Below are positions 34,880 through 43,946 of a stretch of DNA of 64,000 nt, one piece after another (the stretch's first letter is position 1; every line of letters begins with the position of its first letter). Both the position numbers and the translations under genes were made by a program. The stretch spans positions 88,344 through 152,343 of the forward strand of contig UQDV01000002.1 in assembly GCA_900539945.1 (NCBI GenBank), written 5' to 3'. The notes under the pieces were generated by a model. That model did no database searches, was not told the origin of the DNA, and worked only from the letters and a program-made list of their open reading frames with translations. This stretch comes from an uncultured Faecalibacterium sp. GTDB taxonomy: Bacteria > Bacillota > Clostridia > Oscillospirales > Ruminococcaceae.

Positions 34880-35829
34880 CCGGGCTGGCCGTTCTGGGCG
34901 GCTTTGTGCTGGACACCCTCTTCGGCGACCCCGCGTGGCTGCCCCACCCGGTGGTGCTCATGGGCAAGGCCATCTCCGCGCTGGAAAAGCGCCTGCGCGC
35001 CCGCCTGCCCAAAACGCCCCAGGGCGAACTGCTGGGCGGCGGCATCGTGGCTTTTTGCCTGCCGGTGGGCACCTTTGTGTGCACCGGCCTTGTCTGCCTG
35101 GGCGCAGCAAAGCTCAGCCCGTGGCTGGGGCTGGCCGTGCAGATGTTCTGGTGCGGGCAGGCACTGGCCGCAAAGGGCCTTGCGCAGGAGAGCATGAACG
35201 TGCACAAAGAGCTTGTAAAAGGCGACCTGCCCGCAGCCCGCAAGGCTGTGAGCCGTATCGTGGGCCGCGACACTCAGGACCTGACCGCTGAGGGTGTGAC
35301 CAAAGCCGCCGTGGAGACCGTGGCCGAAAACGCCAGCGACGGCGTGATCGCGCCGCTGCTGTATATGCTCATCGGCGGGGCACCGCTGGCGCTGACCTAC
35401 AAGGCCATCAACACCATGGACAGCATGCTGGGCTACAAAAACGAAACGTACCTTTCTTTCGGCCGCATCCCCGCCAAGCTGGACGACGCGGCAAACTATC
35501 TGCCCAGCCGTCTGGCGGGTCTGCTGTGGTGCGCGGCGGCGGCCCTGACCGGCAACAGCGCCAAAAGGGCGTGGCGTATCTGGCGGCGGGACCGGCGCAA
35601 CCATGCCAGCCCCAACAGTGCCCAGACCGAGAGCGCGTGTGCCGGAGCACTGGGCGTGCAGTTGGCCGGGCCTGCCTACTATTTTGGGGAATATTACCCC
35701 AAGCCTACCATTGGCGACGCCCTGCGTCCCATTGAGCCGGAGGACATCCGCCGCGCCAATAAAATGATGTATGCCGAAAGCCTGCTGGCCCTGCTGCTGG
35801 GACTGGCGATCCGAGGGGTGATCTTATGA
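34876..35829 (+). CDS. cbiB: Adenosylcobinamide-phosphate synthase
   Basis: Membrane enzyme that condenses adenosylcobyric acid with (R)-1-amino-2-propanol phosphate. The 317-residue protein has the family opening LGGFVLDTLFGDPAWLPHPV, TVAENASDGVIAPL in the centre, and the NTMDSMLGYK segment, with hydrophobic helices at both ends. It starts within the cobC stop (ATGA) and ends overlapping cobD, which makes its amine substrate. Confidence 0.95.
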   Translation: MTGLAVLGGFVLDTLFGDPAWLPHPVVLMGKAISALEKRLRARLPKTPQGELLGGGIVAFCLPVGTFVCTGLVCLGAAKLSPWLGLAVQMFWCGQALAAKGLAQESMNVHKELVKGDLPAARKAVSRIVGRDTQDLTAEGVTKAAVETVAENASDGVIAPLLYMLIGGAPLALTYKAINTMDSMLGYKNETYLSFGRIPAKLDDAANYLPSRLAGLLWCAAAALTGNSAKRAWRIWRRDRRNHASPNSAQTESACAGALGVQLAGPAYYFGEYYPKPTIGDALRPIEPEDIRRANKMMYAESLLALLLGLAIRGVIL

Positions 35830-36878
35830 CACAGCTGACACACGGCGGCGACTGGGCCGGATATCGGGCACAGTACGGGCACGACGCGCTGGATTTTTCG
35901 GCCAACGTGAGCCCGCTGGGCCTGCCGCAGGGCGTGGCGAACGCCATTGCTGCCGCCCTGCCTCACGCCGACCGCTACCCCGACCCCCTGTGCCGGGCAC
36001 TGCGGGCAAAGCTGGCCCCGCACGAGGGGATCCCGGCAGAATCTATCCTCTGCGGCAACGGCGCGGCAGACCTGATCTTCCGGCTGGCGTGGGCGGCAAA
36101 GCCCCGCACCGCGCTGGTGACCGCCCCCACTTTTGCCGAGTACGCCGCCGCGCTGGAAAGTGCGGGCTGTGCGGTGCGGCGACATTTTCTGCAGGCAGAG
36201 GTCGATTTTGCCGTGACGGATTCCATCCTCTCCTCCATCACGCCGGAGGTGGACATGGTATTTCTCTGCCAGCCCAACAACCCCACCGGACAGCTCACGC
36301 CGCTGCCCCTTGTGGAGCGCATCCTGCGCCGGTGCGAAGCCTGCGGGGCACTGCTGGTGGTGGACGAATGTTTTCTGGATTTTCTGCCCGACTGCGACGC
36401 CCTGACCGCCAAAGCCCTGCTGGACAGCAAAAATCTGCTGATTCTCAAGGCCTTTACCAAGCTGTACGGCATGGCCGGGGTGCGGCTGGGGTACTGCCTG
36501 TGTGCCAACACGGCCCTGCTGGAAGCCATGCAGGCCGCCGGGCAACCGTGGGCGGTGTCCAGTCTGGCGCAGGCCGCCGGGCTTGCCGCACTGGACGAAA
36601 CGGCCTATGTGGCACAGGTGCGGGCACTCATTGCGCAGCAGCGGCCCCGGCTCACGGCCGGGCTGCGGGCACTGGGCCTGCGGGTGCTGGGCGGCCGAGC
36701 AAACTACCTGCTGTTCCAGGGGCCGGAAACGCTGGGCGATGCCCTGCGGCAGTGGGGCGTGGTGCTGCGCAGCTGCAGCAACTACCCCGGGCTGGACGGC
36801 AGCTGGTACCGCACCGCCGTGCGTACCGGGCCGGAAAACGATGAACTGTTAAAGACCCTTGCGGAGGTACTGGCATGA
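35826..36878 (+). CDS. cobD: Threonine-phosphate decarboxylase
   Basis: PLP enzyme forming (R)-1-amino-2-propanol O-2-phosphate from L-threonine O-3-phosphate for CbiB. The 350-residue fold-type I protein opens HGGDWAGY, has CQPNNPTGQLTP, and its PLP lysine is in LKAFTKLYGMAGVRLGY. The resemblance to histidinol-phosphate aminotransferase is expected for the family, but the N-terminal HGG motif and the context support CobD. No PduX-like threonine kinase gene is present in the window. Confidence 0.93.
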   Translation: MTQLTHGGDWAGYRAQYGHDALDFSANVSPLGLPQGVANAIAAALPHADRYPDPLCRALRAKLAPHEGIPAESILCGNGAADLIFRLAWAAKPRTALVTAPTFAEYAAALESAGCAVRRHFLQAEVDFAVTDSILSSITPEVDMVFLCQPNNPTGQLTPLPLVERILRRCEACGALLVVDECFLDFLPDCDALTAKALLDSKNLLILKAFTKLYGMAGVRLGYCLCANTALLEAMQAAGQPWAVSSLAQAAGLAALDETAYVAQVRALIAQQRPRLTAGLRALGLRVLGGRANYLLFQGPETLGDALRQWGVVLRSCSNYPGLDGSWYRTAVRTGPENDELLKTLAEVLA

Positions 36879-38377
36879 ACAAAGCAACCTGCATTATGGT
36901 GCAGGGCACCATGAGCGGTGCAGGCAAAAGCCTGCTGTGCGCCGCACTGTGCCGCATTTTTGCACAGGACGGCTACCGGGTGGCTCCTTTCAAGAGCCAG
37001 AACATGGCCCTGAACAGCTTTGTGACCCGGGACGGGCTGGAAATGGGCCGGGCGCAGGTGGTGCAGGCGCAGGCCGCCGGGATGGAACCGGACGTGCGCA
37101 TGAACCCCATCCTGCTCAAACCCAGCAGCGACACCGGCAGTCAAGTGATCGTGAACGGCGAGGTGCGGGGGCAGATGCCCGCCGCCGCCTACTTTAAAAT
37201 GAAGCGGTCGCTGATCCCGGACATCCTTGCCGCCTACAACAGTCTGGCCGAAGAGGTGGACATCATCGTCATTGAGGGAGCTGGCAGCCCGGCCGAGATC
37301 AACCTGAGAGCCGACGACATTGTGAACATGGGCCTTGCCAAGCTGGTGGACGCCCCTGTGCTGCTGGCCGGAGACATCGACCGGGGCGGCGTCTTTGCAC
37401 AGCTGTACGGCACGGTGGCCCTGCTGGAGCCGGACGAGCGGACCCGTATCAAGGGGCTGCTCATCAACAAGTTCCGGGGCGACGTGGAGATCCTGCGTCC
37501 CGGCCTTGCCATGCTGGAAGAAAAAACGCAGCTGCCGGTGCTGGGGGTCATCCCCTACCTGAAGGTGGACATTGAGGATGAGGATTCCCTTTCCACCCGG
37601 CTGGAGGCAGGGCGGGCCGTCAAACCACTGGATGCGGCCATTCTGCGCCTGCCGCACATCTCCAACTTCACCGACTTCATGCCGCTGGAACAGCACCCGC
37701 TGCTGGGGGTGCGCTATGTGCAGAGCCCCCGCCAGCTGGGCACGCCGGATGTGGTGATCCTGCCCGGCACCAAAAACACCATAGACGACCTGCTGTGGCT
37801 GCGTCAGTGCGGGCTGGAAGCGGCGGTGCTCAAGCTGGCCGCGCAGGGCACCCCTGTGCTGGGCGTGTGCGGCGGCTACCAGATGCTGGGGCACACCCTT
37901 GCCGATCCGGACGGCGAAGAAAGCGGCACCCCCTGCACCCTGCGCGGGCTGGCGCTTCTGCCCACGGACACCGTGTTCAACGCCGAAAAGCAGCTGCGCC
38001 AGACCCATGCCACCGCCGAGGCCATCCCCTTTGCCGGGGCAAAGCTGACCGGCTACGAGATCCACGCCGGGCGCACGACAGTGCAGGGCAGCCCGTTCTG
38101 CATTCTGGCCGACGGCACGCCGGAAGGGTGTGTGCAGGCCAATGTGTTCGGCACCTACCTGCATGGGCTGTTTGACACCGGCGAGCTGACCGAAAAGCTC
38201 ACCGCATTTTTGTGCAAAAAGAAGGGCATCTCCCCCGCCGACGCACCGTTGCTCTCGATGGAGCAGTACCGGCAGCAGCAGTTCGACCTGCTGGCCGACG
38301 GCGTGCGGGCCGCGCTGGACATGGATGCCGTATACGCCGCCATGGGCATGGACCGCAAAGGAGGGAACCGCGTATGA
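36875..38377 (+). CDS. cbiP: Cobyric acid synthase
   Basis: Amidates side chains b, d, e and g of adenosylcobyrinate a,c-diamide with glutamine and ATP. The 500-residue protein has the P-loop-like GTMSGAGKSLL at the N-terminus, FKSQNMALNSFVT, IEGAGSPAEINL, and a C-terminal amidotransferase domain with the cysteine in GVCGGYQMLG. ATGA overlaps join cobD and cbiC. Confidence 0.95.
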   Translation: MNKATCIMVQGTMSGAGKSLLCAALCRIFAQDGYRVAPFKSQNMALNSFVTRDGLEMGRAQVVQAQAAGMEPDVRMNPILLKPSSDTGSQVIVNGEVRGQMPAAAYFKMKRSLIPDILAAYNSLAEEVDIIVIEGAGSPAEINLRADDIVNMGLAKLVDAPVLLAGDIDRGGVFAQLYGTVALLEPDERTRIKGLLINKFRGDVEILRPGLAMLEEKTQLPVLGVIPYLKVDIEDEDSLSTRLEAGRAVKPLDAAILRLPHISNFTDFMPLEQHPLLGVRYVQSPRQLGTPDVVILPGTKNTIDDLLWLRQCGLEAAVLKLAAQGTPVLGVCGGYQMLGHTLADPDGEESGTPCTLRGLALLPTDTVFNAEKQLRQTHATAEAIPFAGAKLTGYEIHAGRTTVQGSPFCILADGTPEGCVQANVFGTYLHGLFDTGELTEKLTAFLCKKKGISPADAPLLSMEQYRQQQFDLLADGVRAALDMDAVYAAMGMDRKGGNRV

Positions 38378-39045
38378 CCCTGCAGCATCATCTGCCCGCC
38401 GACATCGAGCGGACAAGCCTTTCCATCATCACAGCCGAGCTGGCGGAACTTGGCCTGACGCCTCCGCCGGAAACCGCCGCCGTGGTCAAGCGGGTGATCC
38501 ACACCACCGCCGACTTTGACTATGCCCGGAATCTGCGCTTCACCCCCGGTGCCGTGGCGGCCGGGGTGAAGGCCCTGCGGGCGGGCACTCCCATCATCAC
38601 CGACACGAACATGGCGCTGGCCGGCATCACCAAGCCCGGCCTTGCCCGCCTGGGCGGCACGGCCCTGTGCTACATGGCTGACCCGGAGGTGGCCGCCCTT
38701 GCCAAAGCAGGCGGCACCACCCGGGCGGTAGCTTCCATGCAGCGGGCCGCGCAGGAGCACCCCGGTGCCGTGCTGGCCGTGGGCAACGCCCCCACCGCCC
38801 TGCTGACCATCGCCGACCAGATCGAAGCCGGGCTGCGTCCTGCACTGGTCATTGGCGTACCGGTGGGGTTCGTGAATGTGGTGGAGAGCAAGGAGCGGCT
38901 GTTTGCCACCTGCGAAGCCTTTGGCGTACCCGCCATCGTGGCCATGGGCCGCAAGGGCGGCAGCAACGTGGCCGCCGCCATCTGCAATGCCCTGCTCTAC
39001 TCTGCCGCCGAAATGCTGGACCCCGCGGCCCGGGGCTGGCGGTGA
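38374..39045 (+). CDS. cbiC: Cobalt-precorrin-8X methylmutase
   Basis: Moves the C11 methyl group to C12, giving cobyrinate. The 223-residue protein starts in the cbiP stop (ATGA) after GGAGGG. VIHTTADFDYA contains the family's catalytic histidine, and ITDTNMALAGI, GNAPTAL and the terminal RKGGSNVAAAICNALLY are typical. It is the last gene of the run; a 16-bp terminator follows. Confidence 0.95.
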   Translation: MTLQHHLPADIERTSLSIITAELAELGLTPPPETAAVVKRVIHTTADFDYARNLRFTPGAVAAGVKALRAGTPIITDTNMALAGITKPGLARLGGTALCYMADPEVAALAKAGGTTRAVASMQRAAQEHPGAVLAVGNAPTALLTIADQIEAGLRPALVIGVPVGFVNVVESKERLFATCEAFGVPAIVAMGRKGGSNVAAAICNALLYSAAEMLDPAARGWR

Positions 39046-39067
39046 CCTATTTTTGACCGGAATACGC

Positions 39068-39107
39068 AAAAAGGACAGAACTGCCGCCATGCAGTTCTGT
39101 CCTTTTT
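39068..39107 (+). terminator. Terminator of the B12 operon
   Basis: AAAAAGGACAGAACTG and its exact complement (39092-39107) form a 16-bp stem ending in TTTTTCTT. Confidence 0.85.
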
Positions 39108-39118
39108 CTTGTGTCAGC

Positions 39119-39275
39119 TCAGGGGCTCACCGGGTAAATCTCGGTTGACGGTCTCTCATTTTTTTTTTGGGGGGGGGTAAGAAGGTACTTCCGGACAGCA
39201 CGCTCCAGCACCGCAATGTCCACCGGCTTGGACAGATGCTCGTCCATACAATAATTCCGCCCAATCCCATAATCT
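39119..39275 (-). pseudogene. C-terminal fragment of a hybrid histidine kinase receiver domain
   Basis: On the minus strand a frame reads CMDEHLSKPVDIAVLERAV and continues through KYLLTPPQKK to a stop at 39119. This is the end of a response-regulator receiver domain as found at the C-terminus of hybrid kinases. Upstream the frame is shifted and closed by a stop, so only the last 40-50 residues remain. The frame passes through a run of nine C and ten A (T10G9 on the plus strand, 39159-39177). Confidence 0.65.
39159..39177 (+). repeat. Homopolymer junction T10-G9
   Basis: Ten T followed by nine G, the longest homopolymers seen in the window. It lies in the remnant receiver-domain tail. Such tracts are prone to slippage and to sequencing error. 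Confidence 0.9.
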
Positions 39276-39309
39276 CGTCCTCTATGTTTTTAATGTAAAA
39301 CCAAAACAC

Positions 39310-39535
39310 TCATATCATCTGTCGAGCCGTTTTCCGCCGCAGCAGTGCCGGGTCTCCCGCCCCAAAACAGGCCGTGATCTCATTTTTGCGCGGGAAGGAT
39401 TCCGCAGAAGAAGCATCCAGCTGCCCGGTCGCCAGCAGATATTCCAGCGTGGTGTCATCCCGTGTCAGCTATTTCAGATATTTTCCGTTGACCACCGAAT
39501 AGACCCGGGTGTTGCCCACATATAAGGCTTCGTTC
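39310..39535 (-). pseudogene. Fragment of a PP2C-type serine/threonine phosphatase
   Basis: The minus-strand frame reads LYVGNTRVYSVVNGKYLK, an in-frame TAG (39469-39471), then LTRDDTTLEYLLATGQL and RKNEITACFGAG to a stop at 39310. This is the characteristic centre of PP2C phosphatases. The N-terminal metal-binding half is absent, and a CAG-to-TAG change is likely at the internal stop. Confidence 0.7.
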
Positions 39536-39615
39536 TAACACTCTTCAAAAAGAACTGGTCGTAGGAACAACTTTTTATCGATCCTATCTGGTTCAGCATA
39601 GAAGAGTATAACGAA

Positions 39616-39658
39616 AAAACGGTGACGTTCCGTATTGTGGAAAGTCACCGTTTTCTCT
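39616..39658. terminator. Hairpin/terminator at the left edge of the lacto-N-biose cassette
   Basis: AAAACGGTGAC pairs with GTCACCGTTTT, with further TTCC/GGAA pairing inside. T runs lie on both sides. It would end the GH112 transcript. Its sequence resembles the hairpin at 48103-48140. Confidence 0.75.
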
Positions 39659-39703
39659 TATGCTGTGCAGTGGTCGTTCACTGCACAGATTGATAAGGAG
39701 AAC

Positions 39704-41863
39704 TTAAATTTCATACCATCTGATTTCATTGGCATCCAGATGCAGGTCAAAGCTGTTGCCATCCGTCGTATAAACTGTGGTATCCTGCGGCTCGTAAGTG
39801 TTGTTCACAACGCAATACTTGCCATTTTTGACATAAGCATGGACTTCCACATTGTAGTTGGAACTGAACCAAGTGTGCAGTTCATCCTCGCTGTGGGCAC
39901 TCCACAAGATGGCTCGGTAAAGGGTGCGGCTGTTGGCAAAACTATACGGTACACCGCTGATGTATACGGCACGTCCCTTGCCGAAATCATGCGCCGCCAT
40001 CTGCACTTCCTTATTCCGCTGCACCAGCACTTCCGTGCCTTCCAGGGCATAAATGTTCTTCTTTCCCTCACCGAAGTCGATGGGCTGGTCCGCATCCTGC
40101 AAGATGAAATGATTCGGATGCTCTTCCCAGTTGTACTTGTCGTAGTTCAGGGTAAAGCCATTTTCTTCCTCCACGCCCAGAACACTGGCCATCTGGAGGA
40201 TATGACCCTGATATGGATGACCGGACGGTTCTCCAACGCCGATGAAGCCGCCGCCGTTCCAGACGAACCGGCGAATGGCGGAGGAGATTTCCGGGTCTTC
40301 CCACCAGATACCGCCTGTGTGGGCGGTGTCGGCATCGCCTACGTTGATGATGACATCCAGGCTGTCCAGCAGGGCCGGGTCCTTCTTGATGTCCTCAAAG
40401 CTGATGAACTTCACGTCAAAGGGAGCACCGGACAGCATCTCGATGACCCCGGCGTAGCTGTAGTTCTGTTTGTAGTAGAGGGCATGGTGGACCATGTGGC
40501 AGCCCCAGGCACGCATCTTGCCCCAGCAGTTCAGCACTGCCACACGCTTGACGCAGTAGGGGGTGGTGCCCTTGATGTTCTCGTACAGCTCCCGGAACTC
40601 GTTGCAGACGCTTTCCACATAGTCCACAAACTCCGGGAAGTCCAGAGCCAGCTTCAGGTAGCCGCCGTAGCCAATGCGGTCAATGGGCTTGCGCAGGATG
40701 GCGCGGCGGGCTGTGACCCAGTTTTCCTTGGCTTCTTTCACCGGGTCGCCGCCCTCATGGAACGTGTCCGGGAAGAAGTAAGGCAGAAAGCGTCCTTCCG
40801 TGTACTTCACGCCCTCAATGTCGGAGATCAGGCGCAGCGTGGAGCCATTGCCCACACTGCCCACCACGGCATCCAGCCCGATGGTCTTGAACTCCGGCAT
40901 GAAAGGCTCGGTGCCGATCCAGTGATCGCCCAGGAACATCATCGCCTCGCAGCCGCACTCGTGCGTGATGTCCACCATTTCTTTGGCCAGCTTTGCTACT
41001 TCGCGCCGCTGGAACGCCTGAAAATCACGGTATTCCTTGCTGGGCACACGATACTGGTTGTTGTAGTAGCCCTGGTCGATGATATACTCCGGGCGGAACT
41101 TGTAACCCACTTCCTGCTCAAACTGATTCAGGATATAGGGGCTGACGGAAGCAGAATAGCCATACCAGTCCACGAATTTTTCCCGCTTGAGTTCATCGAA
41201 GATCAGGGTGAACTGATGGAAGAACGTGGTATAGCGGATGACGTTCACATACGGATGCTCTGCAATGAATTTCCGCAGACGCTCCATGGAATATTTGTGG
41301 GTTTTCGGCTGGCGCACATCAAACGTGATCTGATGCTCGAAATTCGTCCAGCCGTTGGTGGTGGCATTGTACATATGCACCGGGTCCCAGATGAGGTAGG
41401 CAAGGAAACTCACGGTATACTCATGGAACGGCACCGCCTGCACGGTCACGCTGCCATCCGCATAACTCCATTGTTCTGGCGGCACAGGCTGACCCGTGGA
41501 GCGATCCATGACCTCCCACCAGCGGGTGATGTCATCGTGATCGTTCACTTTCATCAGCTCCGGGCTGATGCCTTTCATCAGAGGGATGGTCACGGTGTTG
41601 CCGGGGGCGGTGTAGAAGCCCGTCATAATGTAGCACTGCTGCACCTCGTCCGGGTTTGCTTTGGCCCATGCGTTATCCTTGCGCGTGGTATAATAGGTGG
41701 AATAGATCTTTGCATCGGCGTTTTTCAGTTCCTGCGGAAAATCCGTACCATCACAGTCACGGATGGCATCCGCACCCCACTTTTTCAGAATCTCCAACGT
41801 TTCGGGCACCACATCCAGGTCGGTCGGAATGGTAACGCGCCCGGTCTTGCACTTATCTTCCAT
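39704..41863 (-). CDS. lnpA: 1,3-beta-galactosyl-N-acetylhexosamine phosphorylase (GH112)
   Basis: Cytoplasmic phosphorylase that splits lacto-N-biose or galacto-N-biose with phosphate into galactose 1-phosphate and N-acetylglucosamine or N-acetylgalactosamine. The 719-residue protein matches GH112 along its length: RVTIPTDLDVVPETLEILKK at the start, the TIM-barrel core with FLGDHWIGTEP, and the GATase-like domain with GGGFIGVGEPSGHPYQG. Such enzymes in bifidobacteria use human-milk and mucin glycans. GAGGAAAAC precedes the ATG. It is last in an operon with an ABC importer and is matched by a divergent N-acetylhexosamine kinase. The LNB versus GNB preference cannot be read. Confidence 0.95.
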   Translation of the reverse strand: MEDKCKTGRVTIPTDLDVVPETLEILKKWGADAIRDCDGTDFPQELKNADAKIYSTYYTTRKDNAWAKANPDEVQQCYIMTGFYTAPGNTVTIPLMKGISPELMKVNDHDDITRWWEVMDRSTGQPVPPEQWSYADGSVTVQAVPFHEYTVSFLAYLIWDPVHMYNATTNGWTNFEHQITFDVRQPKTHKYSMERLRKFIAEHPYVNVIRYTTFFHQFTLIFDELKREKFVDWYGYSASVSPYILNQFEQEVGYKFRPEYIIDQGYYNNQYRVPSKEYRDFQAFQRREVAKLAKEMVDITHECGCEAMMFLGDHWIGTEPFMPEFKTIGLDAVVGSVGNGSTLRLISDIEGVKYTEGRFLPYFFPDTFHEGGDPVKEAKENWVTARRAILRKPIDRIGYGGYLKLALDFPEFVDYVESVCNEFRELYENIKGTTPYCVKRVAVLNCWGKMRAWGCHMVHHALYYKQNYSYAGVIEMLSGAPFDVKFISFEDIKKDPALLDSLDVIINVGDADTAHTGGIWWEDPEISSAIRRFVWNGGGFIGVGEPSGHPYQGHILQMASVLGVEEENGFTLNYDKYNWEEHPNHFILQDADQPIDFGEGKKNIYALEGTEVLVQRNKEVQMAAHDFGKGRAVYISGVPYSFANSRTLYRAILWSAHSEDELHTWFSSNYNVEVHAYVKNGKYCVVNNTYEPQDTTVYTTDGNSFDLHLDANEIRWYEI

Positions 41864-41881
41864 AGTTTTCCTCTCTTATCC

Positions 41882-42073
41882 TCAATCCTGATAGGTTGCG
41901 TTGTAAATGGCCAATACTGCCAGCAGCAGTGCCACGCCCACAAGCATGATGCCCAGCCCTGCCAGCTGTCCGGTCATTTTCCAGCCTGCCACCACCAATG
42001 CAATGGACAGCACAAACAGCACGATCATCAGCACGATGCGCAGGGCAGGATGCGTTTTCCAGAATGTTTTCAT
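41882..42073 (-). CDS. Small two-helix membrane protein
   Basis: 63 residues with hydrophobic segments at about 13-30 and 37-57 and a charged N-terminus. It resembles small membrane proteins (DUF6903-like) found beside carbohydrate ABC transporters; the family name is from memory. It lies 12 nt after the second permease and 18 nt before the phosphorylase, so it is part of the operon. It may assist the permease complex; function unknown. Confidence 0.7.
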   Translation of the reverse strand: MKTFWKTHPALRIVLMIVLFVLSIALVVAGWKMTGQLAGLGIMLVGVALLLAVLAIYNATYQD

Positions 42074-42084
42074 GTTTTGTCACC

Positions 42085-42981
42085 TTATCCTTTCAAGCCG
42101 CCCACCGTCATGCCCTGCGTCAGCTGCTTCTGCACACAGATGTACAAAATCAGAGTAGGCAGCATCACCAGCACAAGACCTGCGTACATGGTGCCGTACT
42201 GCGCAGCACTCTGCTGAGCCTGCATCAGATTCAGCAGACCCACTGGCAGAGTACGGGGTGCGTTGGTGGAACTCATCAGGGTCATGGAGATGATGTACTC
42301 ATTCCAGAAAGACAGGAAGTTGAACAGGATAATGGTGATGATCGACGGCTTCGCCATTGGGAAAATGATACGGGTCATGGTGGAGAAGTAGCTTGCACCG
42401 TCGATGTAGGCTGCTTCTTCAAAGTCGTGGGGCAGGGTGGCAAAATAGCCCGACAGCAGATAGATGGTAAAGGGCAGTGCCGTAGCTGCATACACGACCG
42501 CCAGAAGGAACAGGTTGTTCAGCAAAAAGCCGCTGCCAATATGGTTTTTCAGCCACACATCACCGTCACGCAGCATCAGGAAGATGGGCACCACAATGTA
42601 GTTCACGTTGATGAACAGACCTGCCATAAACAGGGTGTTCAGCAGCTTGCGCCCCTTGAACCGGAAACGGGACAAGCAGTAAGCTGCCGGAAGCGCAATC
42701 ACCAGCAACAGCACCAGAGCCAGCGCTGTGACCAGAACGGAGTTGAGCATATATTCGCCCATCTTGGCTCCATTCCACGCATTGACGAAGTTCTGCCAGT
42801 AGAATCCGGCAGGCAGTGCCCACGGATTGCCGTAGAACTCCGAGTTCTGCTTGATGGATGCCATAAACACCCATGCCACCGGCACAATGATCGTCACAGC
42901 CAGCAGGATCAGCACAAAATAGATAAAAAATTTGTACAGGCTCTCCGCCGAACGGGAGGATTTTTCTTCCGTTTTCTTCAT
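42085..42981 (-). CDS. Carbohydrate ABC transporter permease (MalG/GltC-type)
   Basis: 298 residues with six hydrophobic helices. The cytoplasmic EAAYIDGASYFSTMTRIIFP segment is the EAA motif that docks the ATPase. With the preceding permease and the binding protein it should import lacto-N-biose/galacto-N-biose. No ATPase gene is present in the cassette, so a shared MsmK/UgpC-type ATPase encoded elsewhere is likely. The start is supported by AGGAGG about 9 nt upstream. Confidence 0.93.
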   Translation of the reverse strand: MKKTEEKSSRSAESLYKFFIYFVLILLAVTIIVPVAWVFMASIKQNSEFYGNPWALPAGFYWQNFVNAWNGAKMGEYMLNSVLVTALALVLLLVIALPAAYCLSRFRFKGRKLLNTLFMAGLFINVNYIVVPIFLMLRDGDVWLKNHIGSGFLLNNLFLLAVVYAATALPFTIYLLSGYFATLPHDFEEAAYIDGASYFSTMTRIIFPMAKPSIITIILFNFLSFWNEYIISMTLMSSTNAPRTLPVGLLNLMQAQQSAAQYGTMYAGLVLVMLPTLILYICVQKQLTQGMTVGGLKG

Positions 42982-42992
42982 ATTTTTCCTCC

Positions 42993-43877
42993 TTAAAACT
43001 CCAGCGGTTCACGGCTGGTGGCACGGTTAACACAGGCGGACAAGGCGAACGAGAACAGGAAGATAACCACACCGATTGCCATGCTGTAACCGTACAGACC
43101 TGCATCTTTCTGGCTGTACATATAGTTCAGAGCCACATCCGAGGCACCGTTCGGCCCGCCGCTGGTCATCGCCTTGACGAACAGGAACGCCATATTGATG
43201 GTGGAAATGATAAAGAAGGTCAGGGTGGTACGGATGTTCGTCCAGACCAGCGGAATCGTGATCTGGAAGAACTGGGTCAGACGGCCCGCTCCGTCCAGAT
43301 TGGCACTCTCGTACAAGCTGGCAGGCACCGAGGACATGGAAGCCATATACATCACCATATAGTAGCCCACAGCCTGCCAAACCATTGCAATGATGATGGA
43401 CGGAATGACCAGCTTTTCGCCTTTCCAGAGGATAGGGTCAGTCATATCCCGGAACAGCCCGATGATGCTGTTCAGCATGCCATTCTCCGGCTTATAGATG
43501 GCAGAGAAGATACCGGCGATGACGACCACAGACAGGATGTTCGGGATGTAGAAAATGATGCGGAAGAAATTCTGCCCCTTGATTTTTTCGCGGGTCAGGA
43601 TGGCTGCAAACACCAGCGCAAACGCAAAGGTGATGATGGTAACGACCACCACCAGCAGGATCATGTTCTGCATGGAGCGGATGAACTGGGTGTCCTTCAG
43701 CAGATGCTGAAAATTTTTCAGCCCGACAAAGGTTTCGTTTGGCGAGTAGGCTCCACGCTCATACAGGCTCATGCGGAACACATTAAGGGTTGGCAAAATC
43801 ATAAAAATGAAAAACAGGATGGTGGCCGGTGCCACACAGAGGAACACGAACCGTTTGCGGCTTTTGTCAGATTTCAT
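42993..43877 (-). CDS. Carbohydrate ABC transporter permease (MalF/GltB-type)
   Basis: 294 residues, six predicted helices, with ESANLDGAGRLTQFFQITIP as the EAA-like loop. I placed the start at 43877 (MKSDKSRKRF) after GGAACGG; a longer frame to 44045 runs back through a hairpin and into the binding-protein gene, so it is not used. The hairpin at 43919-43946 lies between the binding-protein gene and this one. Confidence 0.92.
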   Translation of the reverse strand: MKSDKSRKRFVFLCVAPATILFFIFMILPTLNVFRMSLYERGAYSPNETFVGLKNFQHLLKDTQFIRSMQNMILLVVVVTIITFAFALVFAAILTREKIKGQNFFRIIFYIPNILSVVVIAGIFSAIYKPENGMLNSIIGLFRDMTDPILWKGEKLVIPSIIIAMVWQAVGYYMVMYMASMSSVPASLYESANLDGAGRLTQFFQITIPLVWTNIRTTLTFFIISTINMAFLFVKAMTSGGPNGASDVALNYMYSQKDAGLYGYSMAIGVVIFLFSFALSACVNRATSREPLEF

Positions 43878-43918
43878 AGACAAACCGTTCCTTTCTACTG
43901 GAATCCAGAAACCCAAAA

Positions 43919-43946
43919 AGCGGAGGCGGTCAAAACCGCCTCCGCT
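43919..43946 (-). terminator. Intra-operon hairpin between binding-protein and permease genes
   Basis: AGCGGAGGCGGT and ACCGCCTCCGCT form a perfect 12-bp stem with loop CAAA; on the minus strand TTTTTGGG follows. It should act as a partial terminator, leaving more binding-protein than permease mRNA. Confidence 0.65.

Noticed and set aside
39159-39177. T10-G9 tract as an active phase-variation switch
   Set aside because: The surrounding gene is only a fragment with an upstream stop, so changing the tract length would not switch a functional protein; sequencing error is also possible.
39635-42217. An 860-codon plus-strand frame opposite the GH112 phosphorylase
   Set aside because: No recognisable domain and it crosses the terminator hairpin; the opposite strand encodes a clear GH112 enzyme.
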